64,000 nt of DNA from Photobacterium frigidiphilum (lineage in GTDB: Bacteria; Pseudomonadota; Gammaproteobacteria; Enterobacterales; Vibrionaceae), in contig NZ_PYMJ01000029.1 of assembly GCF_003025615.1 (NCBI RefSeq), forward strand, positions 1 to 64,000. The letters are read 5' to 3'. The notes beneath the pieces are model-generated. The model made no database searches, was not told the DNA's origin, and saw only the letters and a list, made by a program, of their open reading frames with translations. Shown here in pieces: positions 8,902-19,600 of this stretch. Numbering within the stretch: the first letter of the stretch is position 1; every line of letters starts with the position of its first letter. Position numbers and translations under genes: made by a program.

Positions 8902-9279
8902 ATGAAAGCGAATGCCGAAAACCAAAACAGCCCTAGTAGTATGGATGGCCTTAAATGGGTCGCCATATTTGCTTTGTTAGCTGCCGCTGTGGTTGGTAAT
9001 TACCTGTACAGTGATGTTTCTGTAGTATTGCGTGCTGCATCAGTAGTGATTCTTGTCGCTGCTGCTGGTGGTATCGCCATATTTACAGCGAAAGGTAAAA
9101 CCGCGATTACGTTTGCTCGTGAATCGCGCATGGAAGTCCGCAAAGTGGTATGGCCAACTCGGCAGGAAGCTACGCAGACAACCTTTATTGTTTTAGCCGT
9201 CACTGTTGTTATGGCTTTAGCCCTGTGGGGCATCGACGGCATTATGGTCCGTTTAGTCCGCCTAGTTACCGGTGTATGA
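8902..9279 (+). CDS. secE: Preprotein translocase subunit SecE
   Basis: Small inner-membrane subunit that clamps SecY in the SecYEG channel. It has 125 residues with three predicted membrane segments (about 18-38, 43-62 and 94-114), as in the enteric form. The conserved amphipathic segment SRMEVRKVVWPTRQEATQTT precedes the last helix. It is followed after 11 bp by nusG, the conserved pair. Confidence 0.96.
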   Translation: MKANAENQNSPSSMDGLKWVAIFALLAAAVVGNYLYSDVSVVLRAASVVILVAAAGGIAIFTAKGKTAITFARESRMEVRKVVWPTRQEATQTTFIVLAVTVVMALALWGIDGIMVRLVRLVTGV

Positions 9280-9290
9280 GGTAAGAGTTC

Positions 9291-9836
9291 ATGAGCGAAG
9301 CTCCAAAAAAACGATGGTATGTAGTGCAAGCCTTCTCTGGTTTTGAAGGCCGAGTAGCACAATCACTACGCGAGCACATCAAAATGCATAGTATGGAAGA
9401 CTATTTTGACGAGGTACTAGTACCAACCGAGGAAGTGGTTGAAATGCGTGCTGGCCAGCGTAGGAAGAGTGAACGTAAGTTCTTCCCAGGCTATGTGCTT
9501 GTACAAATGGTGATGAATGATCAAACATGGCACCTAGTACGTAGTATTCCTCGTGTAATGGGGTTCATTGGCGGTACATCTGACCGCCCTGCTCCTATCT
9601 CTGATAAAGAGGCGGATGCGATTCTTAATCGTCTTCAGCAGGCGAGTGAGTCTCCAGTCCATAAAACAGTCTTCGAACCAGGTGAAGTGGTTCGTGTTAC
9701 TGATGGTCCATTTGCAGACTTCAACGGTGTTGTTGAGCATGTCGATTATGATAAGAGCCGTGTTAAGGTTTCTGTTTCTATCTTCGGTCGTGCAACGCCA
9801 GTCGAATTGGAATTTGGCCAAGTAGAAAAGAACTGA
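9291..9836 (+). CDS. nusG: Transcription termination/antitermination factor NusG
   Basis: Binds RNA polymerase beta' and couples elongation to Rho or to ribosomal protein S10. The 181-residue length equals E. coli. The N-terminal NGN domain starts KKRWYVVQAFSGFEGRVA and includes FFPGYVLVQM. The C-terminal KOW domain contains EPGEVVRVTDGPFADFNGVV. Confidence 0.97.
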   Translation: MSEAPKKRWYVVQAFSGFEGRVAQSLREHIKMHSMEDYFDEVLVPTEEVVEMRAGQRRKSERKFFPGYVLVQMVMNDQTWHLVRSIPRVMGFIGGTSDRPAPISDKEADAILNRLQQASESPVHKTVFEPGEVVRVTDGPFADFNGVVEHVDYDKSRVKVSVSIFGRATPVELEFGQVEKN

Positions 9837-9857
9837 TCGTTTTATAATCAGTTTTAA

Positions 9858-9886
9858 TTGTCATGGGCATGAGATTAGACTATAAT
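9858..9886 (+). promoter_or_regulatory. Promoter of rplKA
   Basis: TTGTCA (9858-9863), a 17-bp spacer and a perfect TATAAT (9881-9886), followed by the GC-rich segment cgcgccc. It lies about 75 bp upstream of rplK, matching the PL11 position in E. coli. The rplK leader between it and 9961 includes a short hairpin gtccac-like segment (tctacttt...agtgga). Confidence 0.88.
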
Positions 9887-9960
9887 TTCGCGCCCTTTCG
9901 TTAGACGGGGAGTCTACTTTTTGAAAGTGGACGTTTGAACCCAAATTTAGGTATATAGCA

Positions 9961-10389
9961 ATGGCTAAAAAAGTAGAAGCATACATCAAGCTGCAGGTTG
10001 CAGCTGGTGCAGCAAACCCAAGTCCACCAGTTGGTCCTGCTCTAGGTCAGCACGGTGTTAACATCATGGAATTCTGTAAAGCGTTCAACGCACGTACAGA
10101 TTCTGTTGAGAAGGGTCTTCCGACTCCTGTAGTTATCACAGTTTACAGTGACCGTTCTTTCACGTTCATCACTAAGACTCCACCTGCAGCAGTTCTTCTT
10201 AAGAAAGCAGCTGGCGTTAAGTCTGGTTCTGGCCGTCCGAACACTGAAAAAGTTGGTACTATTACTGACGCTCAGGTTCAGGAAATTGCTGAAACTAAAG
10301 CAGCTGATATGACTGGTGCTGACATCGAAGCTATGAAGCGTTCGATTGCAGGTACTGCTCGTTCAATGGGCCTAGTGGTAGAGGGTTAA
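9961..10389 (+). CDS. rplK: 50S ribosomal protein L11
   Basis: 142 residues, the standard length. It forms the GTPase-associated centre with the L12 stalk and is needed for RelA activation. The N-terminal segment AYIKLQVAAGAANPSPPVGP has the proline-rich loop that thiostrepton and RelA sensing depend on. The C-terminal rRNA-binding domain is present (KSGSGRPNTEKVG). It is followed after 4 bp by rplA. Confidence 0.98.
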   Translation: MAKKVEAYIKLQVAAGAANPSPPVGPALGQHGVNIMEFCKAFNARTDSVEKGLPTPVVITVYSDRSFTFITKTPPAAVLLKKAAGVKSGSGRPNTEKVGTITDAQVQEIAETKAADMTGADIEAMKRSIAGTARSMGLVVEG

Positions 10390-10393
10390 GAAA

Positions 10394-11095
10394 ATGGCTA
10401 AAATTACTAAGCGCATGCGCGTAATTCGTGACAAAGTTGATGCGACTAAATCTTACGACATCAACGAAGCTGTTGCTCTTCTTAAAGAATTAGCTACTGC
10501 TAAATTCGTAGAAAGTGTTGACGTTGCTGTTAACCTTGGCATTGATGCACGTAAATCAGACCAAAACGTTCGTGGCGCTACAGTGCTACCACACGGTACA
10601 GGTCGTGACATCCGTGTTGCTGTGTTCACTCAAGGTGCTAACGCAGAAGCTGCTAAAGAAGCTGGCGCTGACCTAATCGGTATGGAAGATCTTGCTGACC
10701 AAGTTAAGAAAGGCATAATGGACTTTGACGTTGTTATCGCATCTCCAGATGCAATGCGCGTTGTTGGTCAATTAGGTACTATCCTTGGTCCACGCGGTCT
10801 TATGCCAAACCCTAAGGTTGGTACTGTAACGCCTAACGTTGCTCAAGCAGTTAAAAATGCTAAAGCTGGTCAGGTTCGTTACCGTAACGACAAAAACGGC
10901 ATCATCCACACTACTATCGGTAAAGTGGACTTTGATGGCGCTCAACTAAAAGAGAACTTAGAATCTCTTCTAGTTGCTCTGAAGAAAGCTAAGCCTTCTT
11001 CAGCGAAAGGTGTTTTCATCAAGAAAATAAGCATCTCTACCACTATGGGTGCAGGTGTTTCGCTAGACCAGGGTACTCTGGAAGCTAGCCTATAA
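10394..11095 (+). CDS. rplA: 50S ribosomal protein L1
   Basis: 233 residues (E. coli 234). Builds the L1 stalk that moves E-site tRNA and represses its own operon by binding the rplK leader. The family motif KNGIIHTTIGKV and the L1 core MPNPKVGTVTPNV are present. Confidence 0.98.
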   Translation: MAKITKRMRVIRDKVDATKSYDINEAVALLKELATAKFVESVDVAVNLGIDARKSDQNVRGATVLPHGTGRDIRVAVFTQGANAEAAKEAGADLIGMEDLADQVKKGIMDFDVVIASPDAMRVVGQLGTILGPRGLMPNPKVGTVTPNVAQAVKNAKAGQVRYRNDKNGIIHTTIGKVDFDGAQLKENLESLLVALKKAKPSSAKGVFIKKISISTTMGAGVSLDQGTLEASL

Positions 11096-11102
11096 AACTG
11101 AT

Positions 11103-11130
11103 TTGCAGAATTGCTAGATTGATGTATAAT
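11103..11130 (+). promoter_or_regulatory. Promoter of rplJL-rpoBC
   Basis: TTGCAG at 11103-11108, a 16-bp spacer and a perfect TATAAT at 11125-11130, followed by tcggcg. It starts 8 bp after the rplA stop, corresponding to PL10 of E. coli. Confidence 0.82.
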
Positions 11131-11137
11131 TCGGCGT

Positions 11138-11352
11138 TCACAAATTCATGGCTGAGGTTGATTACTTTGTAATCGACCTTCGTCAAAGACCGTAGGTGTT
11201 TTTCGAAACTTAATCTTTACCTACGTAGACGGTGCCAGAACATGATTGATTTTATCTTTCTTGGATCTGCGCCGTAAGACTCTCCTGTCATGCTGACAGT
11301 GAGTGGTGTAATGACTGGGGTAACCCAGCAAAAAATCCAGGAGCTATATCCA
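11138..11352 (+). ncRNA. L10 leader (autoregulatory mRNA leader of rplJL)
   Basis: A roughly 215-nt untranslated leader between PL10 and rplJ, the expected place for the L10-(L12) binding structure that shuts off translation when free L10 accumulates. A long imperfect stem is visible (gaccgtaggt at 11189-11198 with acctacgtagacggt near 11220-11234). I assign it by position and folding, not by matching the kink-turn base by base. Confidence 0.7.
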
Positions 11353-11847
11353 ATGGCATTAAATCTTCAAGACAAAAAAGCAATTGTTGCTGAAGTCAAC
11401 GAAGCTGCCAATGGTGCCCTGTCTGCAGTTGTTGCTGACTCTCGTGGTGTTGCAGTTGGTGCGATGACTTCTCTTCGTAAACAAGCTCGTGAAAACGGCG
11501 TTTACCTGAAAGTTGTTCGTAACACACTAGCACGCCGCGCAGTTGAAGGTACTGATTTCGAATGTCTAAAAGACGTTTTTGTTGGTCCTTCACTAATCGG
11601 TTTCTCTAATGAGCACCCAGGTGCTGCAGCGCGTCTTTTTAAAGACTTCGCTAAAGAGAATAAAGATTTTGAGTTCAAAGCAGCCGCATTCGAAGGCGCT
11701 GTTGTTGACGCAGAAGTTCTTGCGACACTACCAACTTACGACGAAGCTATTGCACGCCTAATGATGTGCATGAAAGAAGCTTCAGCTGGCAAGCTGGTAC
11801 GTACTATCGCAGCTGTACGCGATCAGAAAGAAGAAGCAGCGGCTTAA
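11353..11847 (+). CDS. rplJ: 50S ribosomal protein L10
   Basis: 164 residues (E. coli 165). Anchors L12 dimers to 23S rRNA and is the translational repressor of its operon. It begins MALNLQDKKAIVAEVNEAA and contains the invariant block EHPGAAARLFKDFAK. The start is ATG 11353 with AGGAGC just upstream; an in-frame ATG at 11290 lies inside the leader and would add 21 unrelated residues. Confidence 0.97.
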   Translation: MALNLQDKKAIVAEVNEAANGALSAVVADSRGVAVGAMTSLRKQARENGVYLKVVRNTLARRAVEGTDFECLKDVFVGPSLIGFSNEHPGAAARLFKDFAKENKDFEFKAAAFEGAVVDAEVLATLPTYDEAIARLMMCMKEASAGKLVRTIAAVRDQKEEAAA

Positions 11848-11907
11848 TTGTCCTTGTTTTATCTGAACGCTATATTAAATTAATTGTTGATTTCAAAGAG
11901 AATTGTT

Positions 11908-12273
11908 ATGTCTATCACAAACGAGCAAATCCTAGACGCAGTTGCAGATATGTCTGTAATGCAAGTTGTTGAGCTTATCGAAGCTATGGAAGAAAAATTC
12001 GGTGTTACTGCTGCTGCTGCAGTAGTTGCTGGCGGCGCTGCTGCTGAAGCTGCTGAAGAGCAAACTGAGTTTGACGTTATCCTAACAGCTGTTGGCGCAC
12101 AGAAAGTACAAGTTATCAAAGCTGTACGTGGCGCAACTGGTCTTGGCCTTAAAGAAGCTAAAGCAGTAGTTGACAGCGCTCCAGCATCTGTTAAAGAAGG
12201 TGTTGACAAAGCTGAAGCTGAAGCTCTTAAAGCTCAGCTAGAAGAAGTTGGCGCTTCTGTTGAAATTAAGTAA
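11908..12273 (+). CDS. rplL: 50S ribosomal protein L7/L12
   Basis: 121 residues including Met, the standard length. N-terminal dimerisation helices (MSITNEQILDAVADMSVMQV), an Ala-rich hinge (about residues 35-52), and a C-terminal domain with the factor-binding block KVQVIKAVRGATGLGLKEAK. The start is ATG 11908; an in-frame ATG at 11884 has no ribosome binding site and is unconserved. Confidence 0.98.
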   Translation: MSITNEQILDAVADMSVMQVVELIEAMEEKFGVTAAAAVVAGGAAAEAAEEQTEFDVILTAVGAQKVQVIKAVRGATGLGLKEAKAVVDSAPASVKEGVDKAEAEALKAQLEEVGASVEIK

Positions 12274-12307
12274 TTATTACTTAATTTCTTAGCCTGAAAA
12301 GGCTAAT

Positions 12308-12338
12308 GGCTGGAGGCTGAATTGCCTCCGGCCTTTTT
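12308..12338 (+). terminator. rplL-rpoB intercistronic attenuator
   Basis: A GC-rich 10-bp stem (ggctggaggc/gcctccggcc) followed by TTTTT, 35 bp after rplL and 160 bp before rpoB. In E. coli a partial terminator here sets the ratio of ribosomal protein to polymerase transcripts, and the same role is inferred. Confidence 0.85.
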
Positions 12339-12499
12339 GCGCTGTAGGATAATGGTAATTTTCACATTGTTTTGTAACTATTATTCTTGCAAAAAAACAG
12401 TTTTTGATTCTTCAAAACTGTTCCTACAATAAACAGTGTTATTAGTCACTGTCCCTTAGTTGGACAGTTTGGATCACTTATCAGCGATCTGAGGAACCT

Positions 12500-15400
12500 A
12501 TGGTTTACTCTTATACCGAGAAAAAGCGTATCCGTAAGGATTTTGGTAAGCGTCCGCGCGTTTTGGATGCTCCATACTTGCTGTCGATCCAGCTTGATTC
12601 TTTTCAAAAGTTCATCGAGCAGGATCCAGAAGGGCATTACGGTCTAGAAGCTGCCTTTCGTTCTGTTTTTCCAATTCAGAGCTATAATGGCAATTCCGAG
12701 CTGCAATACGTTAGCTATCGTCTCGGTGAGCCGGTCTTCGATGTTAAAGAATGTCAAATTCGTGGCGTAACTTACTCCGCACCGTTACGTGTGAAGCTAC
12801 GTCTTGTCATGTATGACAAAGACGCACCTGCAGGCACCGTAAAAGACATTAAAGAACAAGAAGTATACATGGGCGAAATTCCGCTCATGACAAATAACGG
12901 TACTTTCGTTATTAACGGTACCGAGAGAGTTATCGTATCCCAGCTGCACCGTAGCCCAGGTGTCTTCTTCGACAGCGATAAGGGTAAGACCCACTCCTCA
13001 GGTAAAGTGCTTTATAATGCACGCGTAATCCCATACCGTGGTTCATGGTTGGATTTCGAATTTGATCCTAAGGATAACGTATTCGTACGTATCGACCGTC
13101 GTCGTAAGCTAGCTGCTTCTGTAATTTTACGCGCACTTGATTACACCACAGAACAAATCCTTGATATGTTCTTCGATAAAGTTTCTTTCGAAGTTCAAGG
13201 TAAGTCACTAGTCATGGAACTAGTGCCTGAACGTCTACGTGGTGAAACTGCAAGCTTTGATATCGAAGCTAACGGTAAAGTGTACGTTGAACAAGGTCGT
13301 CGTATCACCGCTCGTCATATTCGCCAATTAGGCAAAGACGGCGTTGATCAAATCGAAGTACCTGTTGAATACATCGTGGGTAAGATCTCTTCACGTGATT
13401 ACGTGAATGAAGAAACCGGCGAGTTAATTGCAGCTGCTAACCAGGAATTAAGCCTGGAAATATTAGCATTGCTTTCTCAGGCAGGTCACAAGTCTATTGA
13501 AGTTCTATTTACGAATGATCTAGATTACGGACCGTACATGTCTGAGACGCTACGTGTTGATAGCACAACAGACCGTCTAAGTGCGTTAGTAGAAATCTAC
13601 CGCATGATGCGTCCTGGCGAGCCACCTACACGTGAAGCGGCTGAACAACTGTTTAATAGCTTATTCTTCTCTGAAGATCGCTATGACTTGTCAGCAGTTG
13701 GTCGTATGAAGTTTAACAGCTCTCTTCTTCGTGAAGAAACAACTGGTTCTGGCATTCTTGATCACAGCGATATTATCGAAGTGATGAAGAAGCTTATCGA
13801 GATCCGTAACGGCCGTGGTGAAGTTGATGATATCGACCACCTTGGTAACCGTCGTATCCGTTCAGTTGGTGAGATGGCTGAAAACCAGTTCCGTGTTGGT
13901 CTAGTTCGTGTTGAGCGTGCTGTTAAAGAGCGTCTAAGTTTAGGCGATCTTGATGCAATCATGCCTCAAGACCTGATCAATGCTAAGCCAATTTCTGCTG
14001 CAGTTAAGGAGTTCTTCGGTTCTTCTCAATTGTCTCAGTTTATGGACCAGAACAACCCACTATCAGAAGTTACTCACAAACGTCGTATTTCGGCGCTTGG
14101 TCCAGGTGGTCTGACTCGTGAACGTGCTGGTTTTGAAGTTCGAGATGTACACGCGACTCACTACGGTCGTTTATGTCCTATCGAAACGCCAGAAGGTCCA
14201 AACATCGGTCTAATCAACTCGCTATCTGTATATGCGCGTTGTAACTCTTACGGTTTCTTGGAAACTCCATACCGTAAAGTAGTTGATGGTAAAGTTACCG
14301 ACCAAATCGATTACCTGTCTGCTATCGAAGAAGGCCAGTATGTTATCGCTCAGGCGAATGCTGCGTTGGAAACTGATGGTAGCTTTAGCGATGAACTAAT
14401 CACTGCTCGCCAGAAAGGCGATTCAGGTTTGCACCCACGCGACCACGTTCAATACATGGACGTTGCAACCAACCAGGTTGTATCTGTGGCGGCATCCCTA
14501 ATCCCGTTCCTAGAGCACGATGATGCTAACCGTGCACTTATGGGTGCAAACATGCAACGTCAGGCTGTTCCAACATTACGTGCTGATAAGCCGTTAGTTG
14601 GTACAGGTATTGAGCGTTCTGTAGCGGTTGACTCCGGCGTAACAGCTGTAGCTAAACGTGGCGGTCAAGTTCAGTCTGTAGATGCTTCTCGTATCGTTGT
14701 TAAAGTTAACGAAGACGAGCTAGTACCAGGCGAAGCTGGTATCGATATTTATAACCTAACTAAGTACACCCGTTCTAACCAGAATACTTGTATTAACCAG
14801 CGTCCAACTGTGATGCCAGGTGAGCCAGTATCTCGTGGTGACGTGCTTGCAGATGGTCCTTCGACCGATCTGGGTGAACTTGCTCTTGGCCAGAACATTC
14901 GTATCGCGTTCATGCCTTGGAATGGTTATAACTTTGAGGATTCCATCTTAGTTTCTGAGCGTGTTGTACAGCAAGATCGCTTGACAACAATCCACATTCA
15001 AGAGCTTTCTTGTGTGGCGCGTGACACGAAACTAGGTTCTGAAGAAATCACTGCTGATATCCCGAATGTGGGTGAAGCTGCGCTTTCTAAGCTGGATGAG
15101 TCAGGTATCGTTTACATCGGCGCTGAAGTTAAAGGTGGCGACATTCTGGTAGGTAAAGTGACACCTAAGGGTGAAACTCAGCTTACTCCAGAAGAAAAAC
15201 TGCTACGTGCAATCTTCGGTGAAAAAGCATCTGACGTTAAAGATTCGTCTTTACGTGTACCAAACAGTGTGTCTGGTACGATCATCGATGTTCAAGTATT
15301 TACTCGCGATGGCGTAGAAAAAGATAAGCGTGCTCTTGAAATTGAAGAGATGCAGCTTAAAGAAGCGAAGAAAGATATCACAGAAGAATTCCAGATCCTT

Positions 15401-16525
15401 GAGGGTGGTCTTCTTGCTCGTGTTCGTACGCTTCTACTTTCTATCGGTTACAGTGAAGAGAAAATTGCTTCAATGGACCGCGAGCGTCTATTTGCACTTA
15501 CGCTTGATGATGAGTCACTACAGAATCAACTAGAACAACTAGCTGAACAGTATGATGAATTAAAAGCTGAGTTCGATAAAAAGTTTGAAACTAAGCGTCG
15601 TAAAATTACTCAGGGTGATGATTTAGCGCCTGGTGTCCTTAAGATTGTTAAGGTTTACCTAGCTGTTAAACGTCGCATTCAACCTGGTGATAAGATGGCG
15701 GGTCGTCATGGTAACAAGGGTGTAATCTCTAAGATTTGTCCTGTTGAAGACATGCCATACGATGAAAAAGGTCAGACTGTTGAAATCGTACTAAACCCAT
15801 TGGGTGTACCATCTCGTATGAACATCGGCCAGATTCTGGAGACTCACATGGGTCTTGCAGCGAAAGGTATCGGTGACAAACTTAACGAGATGTTGAAGCA
15901 ACAGCAGGAGTTACATAAGTTCCGTAACTTCCTACAGAAAGTTTACGATCTAGGTGATACTCGCCAGGATGTAGATATTGCTGCTTTATCTGATGCTCAA
16001 GTACATACGTTGGTCCAGAACTTACGTGATGGTCTACCAATTGCAACTCCAGTATTTGATGGTGCTCCTGAATCATCAATTAAAGAACTGTTGAAGCTTG
16101 GTGACTTACCAGAGTCTGGTCAGCTGAAGATGTTTGACGGTCGTACCGGTGATATGTTTGAGCGCCCTGTAACCGTTGGTTACATGTACATGCTGAAACT
16201 GAACCACTTGGTTGATGACAAGATGCACGCCCGTTCTACCGGTTCTTACAGCCTTGTTACTCAGCAGCCGCTGGGTGGTAAAGCTCAGTTCGGTGGTCAG
16301 CGTTTCGGTGAGATGGAAGTGTGGGCACTAGAAGCATACGGTGCTGCATATACTCTTCAAGAAATGCTAACTGTTAAGTCAGATGACGTTAACGGCCGTA
16401 CGAAGATGTATAAAAACATCGTCGACGGAGATCATCGTATGGAACCTGGTATGCCGGAATCGTTCAACGTATTGTTGAAAGAAATCCGCTCGTTGGGTAT
16501 CAACATCGAGCTGGAAGACGAATAA
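12500..16525 (+). CDS. rpoB: RNA polymerase beta subunit
   Basis: 1341 residues (E. coli 1342), catalytic subunit with beta'. The rifampicin pocket block GSSQLSQFMDQNNPLSEVTH and HKRRISALGPGGLTRERAG matches the susceptible form. The second Rif cluster reads DVHATHYGRLCPIETPEGPN, with Ala where E. coli has Pro564; from memory this is usual in vibrios. The GDKMAGRHGNKGVIS segment and the C-terminal clamp (SYSLVTQQPLGGKAQFGGQR) are present. Confidence 0.99.
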   Translation: MVYSYTEKKRIRKDFGKRPRVLDAPYLLSIQLDSFQKFIEQDPEGHYGLEAAFRSVFPIQSYNGNSELQYVSYRLGEPVFDVKECQIRGVTYSAPLRVKLRLVMYDKDAPAGTVKDIKEQEVYMGEIPLMTNNGTFVINGTERVIVSQLHRSPGVFFDSDKGKTHSSGKVLYNARVIPYRGSWLDFEFDPKDNVFVRIDRRRKLAASVILRALDYTTEQILDMFFDKVSFEVQGKSLVMELVPERLRGETASFDIEANGKVYVEQGRRITARHIRQLGKDGVDQIEVPVEYIVGKISSRDYVNEETGELIAAANQELSLEILALLSQAGHKSIEVLFTNDLDYGPYMSETLRVDSTTDRLSALVEIYRMMRPGEPPTREAAEQLFNSLFFSEDRYDLSAVGRMKFNSSLLREETTGSGILDHSDIIEVMKKLIEIRNGRGEVDDIDHLGNRRIRSVGEMAENQFRVGLVRVERAVKERLSLGDLDAIMPQDLINAKPISAAVKEFFGSSQLSQFMDQNNPLSEVTHKRRISALGPGGLTRERAGFEVRDVHATHYGRLCPIETPEGPNIGLINSLSVYARCNSYGFLETPYRKVVDGKVTDQIDYLSAIEEGQYVIAQANAALETDGSFSDELITARQKGDSGLHPRDHVQYMDVATNQVVSVAASLIPFLEHDDANRALMGANMQRQAVPTLRADKPLVGTGIERSVAVDSGVTAVAKRGGQVQSVDASRIVVKVNEDELVPGEAGIDIYNLTKYTRSNQNTCINQRPTVMPGEPVSRGDVLADGPSTDLGELALGQNIRIAFMPWNGYNFEDSILVSERVVQQDRLTTIHIQELSCVARDTKLGSEEITADIPNVGEAALSKLDESGIVYIGAEVKGGDILVGKVTPKGETQLTPEEKLLRAIFGEKASDVKDSSLRVPNSVSGTIIDVQVFTRDGVEKDKRALEIEEMQLKEAKKDITEEFQILEGGLLARVRTLLLSIGYSEEKIASMDRERLFALTLDDESLQNQLEQLAEQYDELKAEFDKKFETKRRKITQGDDLAPGVLKIVKVYLAVKRRIQPGDKMAGRHGNKGVISKICPVEDMPYDEKGQTVEIVLNPLGVPSRMNIGQILETHMGLAAKGIGDKLNEMLKQQQELHKFRNFLQKVYDLGDTRQDVDIAALSDAQVHTLVQNLRDGLPIATPVFDGAPESSIKELLKLGDLPESGQLKMFDGRTGDMFERPVTVGYMYMLKLNHLVDDKMHARSTGSYSLVTQQPLGGKAQFGGQRFGEMEVWALEAYGAAYTLQEMLTVKSDDVNGRTKMYKNIVDGDHRMEPGMPESFNVLLKEIRSLGINIELEDE

Positions 16526-16569
16526 GACTTGGCTATGCCAATTTTATTAGTTACTCCGGTATGAATATG

Positions 16570-16592
16570 AAGGCGCCAGCAGACTGGCGCCT
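16570..16592 (+). promoter_or_regulatory. Strong hairpin in the rpoB-rpoC gap
   Basis: aaggcgccag, a loop of cag-a, then ctggcgcctt. It is a 10-bp GC-rich stem with almost no loop and no T run, so it is more likely an mRNA processing or stability element than a terminator. Confidence 0.7.
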
Positions 16593-16622
16593 TTATGGGT
16601 CAACTCCTCACAGGGGCCGAAT

Positions 16623-19600
16623 GTGAAAGACTTACTTAAGTTTCTGAAAGCGCAACATAAGACCGAAGAATTTGATGCTATCAAAATCGGTCTTGCTTCA
16701 CCTGACATGATTCGTTCATGGTCTTTTGGTGAAGTTAAAAAGCCAGAAACCATCAACTACCGTACCTTTAAGCCTGAACGTGACGGTCTTTTCTGTGCAC
16801 GTATTTTTGGCCCGGTAAAAGACTACGAATGTCTTTGTGGCAAATACAAACGCCTAAAGCACCGTGGTGTTATTTGTGAAAAATGTGGTGTTGAAGTTAC
16901 TCAGACTAAAGTACGCCGTGAGCGTATGGGTCACATTGAGCTTGCTTCACCAGTTGCACATATCTGGTTCTTAAAATCACTGCCATCTCGTATCGGTTTG
17001 TTAATGGACATGCCTCTACGTGATATTGAGCGTGTACTTTACTTCGAATCTTACGTAGTAATTGAACCAGGCATGACCAATCTTGAGCGTAGCCAACTGC
17101 TTTCAGAAGAGCAGTACTTGGATGCACTTGAAGAATGGGGCGACGAATTTGACGCTAAGATGGGCGCAGAAGCGGTTAAAGCACTATTAGGCAACATGGA
17201 CCTAAATGCTGAAATCGATCTTATGCGTGAAGAATTAGAAGAAACTAATTCTGAAACTAAGCGTAAAAAACTAACCAAGCGCCTTAAGCTTGTAGAAGCA
17301 TTCTTACTTTCAGGAAACAACCCAGAGTGGATGATCCTGTCTGTACTACCAGTTCTACCGCCGGATCTACGTCCGTTGGTACCGCTAGATGGCGGCCGTT
17401 TCGCTACTTCAGATCTGAATGATCTGTACCGTCGCGTAATTAACCGTAACAACCGTCTTAAGCGTCTATTAGACCTGGCTGCTCCTGATATTATCGTACG
17501 TAACGAAAAGCGTATGCTTCAGGAATCTGTTGATGCATTGCTTGATAACGGTCGTCGTGGCCGCGCTATCACTGGTTCTAACAAGCGTCCTTTGAAATCT
17601 TTGGCTGATATGATCAAAGGTAAGCAGGGTCGTTTCCGTCAGAACCTTCTTGGTAAGCGTGTTGACTACTCTGGTCGTTCTGTTATCACCGTAGGTCCAT
17701 ACCTGCGTTTGCATCAGTGTGGTCTTCCTAAGAAGATGGCACTAGAGCTATTTAAACCATTCATCTACGGTAAGCTAGAAGCTCGTGGTCTTGCGACTAC
17801 AATTAAAGCTGCTAAGAAGATGGTTGAGCGTGAAGAAGCTGTTGTTTGGGATATCCTAGATGAAGTTATTCGCGAACACCCAGTAATGCTAAACCGTGCA
17901 CCAACATTGCACCGTTTGGGTATTCAGGCATTTGAACCAGTACTAATCGAAGGTAAAGCGATTCAGCTTCACCCACTAGTGTGTGCGGCATATAACGCCG
18001 ACTTCGATGGTGACCAGATGGCGGTACACGTACCTCTAACTCTGGAAGCACAGCTTGAAGCTCGTGCGCTAATGATGTCTACCAATAACATCCTATCTCC
18101 AGCGTCCGGTGATCCAATCATCGTACCTTCTCAGGATGTTGTATTGGGTCTTTACTACATGACGCGTGAGAAAATCAACGCGAAGGGTGAAGGCATGTAC
18201 CTAGCTGGACCTGCAGAAGCAGAGAAAGCTTACCGTACTAAGAATGCAGTGTTACATGCTCGCGTTAAAGTTCGTATCACTCAGTACGCTTATGATGAAC
18301 AAGGTAACTTGTCTTCAGAAACTGGGCTAATTGATACTACTGTTGGTCGTGCAATCTTATGGCAGATCGTTCCTAAAGGTCTTCCGTACAGCCTTGTAAA
18401 CACTGAAGCACTAGGTAAGAAGCAAATCTCTACCCTATTGAATACGTGTTACCGTAAATTGGGCATGAAAGAGACAGTAGTCTTTGCTGACCAAATTATG
18501 TATACAGGTTTTGCATACGCAGCACTTTCTGGTGTATCTGTTGGTATCGACGACATGTTGATCCCTAAAGAAAAGTACACCAAGATTGCAGAAGCGGAAG
18601 CAGAAGTTGCAGAAATTCAAGAGCAGTTCCAATCTGGTCTTGTAACTGCCGGCGAACGTTACAACAAAGTTATCGATATCTGGGCAACGGCGAATGAGCA
18701 AGTTGCTAAAGCGATGATGGATAACTTGTCTGTCGATACTGTTATTAACCGTGACGGTAAAGAAGAGCAGCAGAAATCGTTTAACAGCGTATACATGATG
18801 GCCGATTCTGGTGCTCGTGGTTCTGCAGCACAGATTCGTCAGCTAGCAGGTATGCGTGGTTTGATGGCTAAGCCAGATGGCTCAATCATCGAAACACCGA
18901 TAACAGCGAACTTCCGTGAAGGTCTGAACGTACTACAGTACTTCATCTCTACTCACGGTGCTCGTAAGGGTCTTGCGGATACGGCACTTAAGACAGCTAA
19001 CTCCGGTTACCTAACACGTCGTTTAGTAGATGTTGCACAAGATGTTGTAATCACTGCTGATGATTGTGGTACGTACGCTGGTATTACCATGACTCCTCTT
19101 ATCGAGGGTGGTGATGTTAAAGAGCAGCTTGGTGACCGCGTTCTGGGTCGTGTTGTTGCTGAAGATGTGCTTAAGCCTGGTACTGATGAAGTTCTTGCTC
19201 CACGTAACACGCTTCTTGATGAGAAGTGGTGTGACTTGTTGGAAGACAACTCAGTTGACCAAGTTAAAGTACGTTCAGTAGTAACGTGTGAGAATGACTT
19301 CGGTTGTTGTAAGTTCTGTTACGGTCGCGATCTAGCGCGTGGTCACTTGATTAATACTGGTGAAGCAGTTGGCGTTGTCGCTGCACAGTCAATCGGTGAA
19401 CCGGGTACGCAGCTAACGATGCGTACGTTCCACATCGGTGGTGCGGCATCTCGTGCAGCAGCAGAAAACAACATCCAGGTTAAGAGCACTGGTTCAATGC
19501 GTCTGCACAATGCGAAGTTCGTTATTAACAGCGAAAGCAAGTTAGTAATTACTTCTCGTGCGTCAGTAATGACAGTGATTGATGAGTTCGGTCGTACTAA

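Noticed and set aside
11880..12209. 109-residue minus-strand ORF opposite rplL, Ala/Ser/Thr-rich
   Set aside because: Low-complexity mirror of the Ala-rich L7/L12 hinge; no ribosome binding site or homologue suggested.
14130..14180. Ala at the position of E. coli RpoB Pro564 in the second rifampicin cluster
   Set aside because: From memory Vibrio RpoB has the same DVHATHYGR; lineage variation, not a resistance mutation.
16623..16625. rpoC appearing to lack an ATG start
   Set aside because: GTG is the normal rpoC start in enterics and has a ribosome binding site here.
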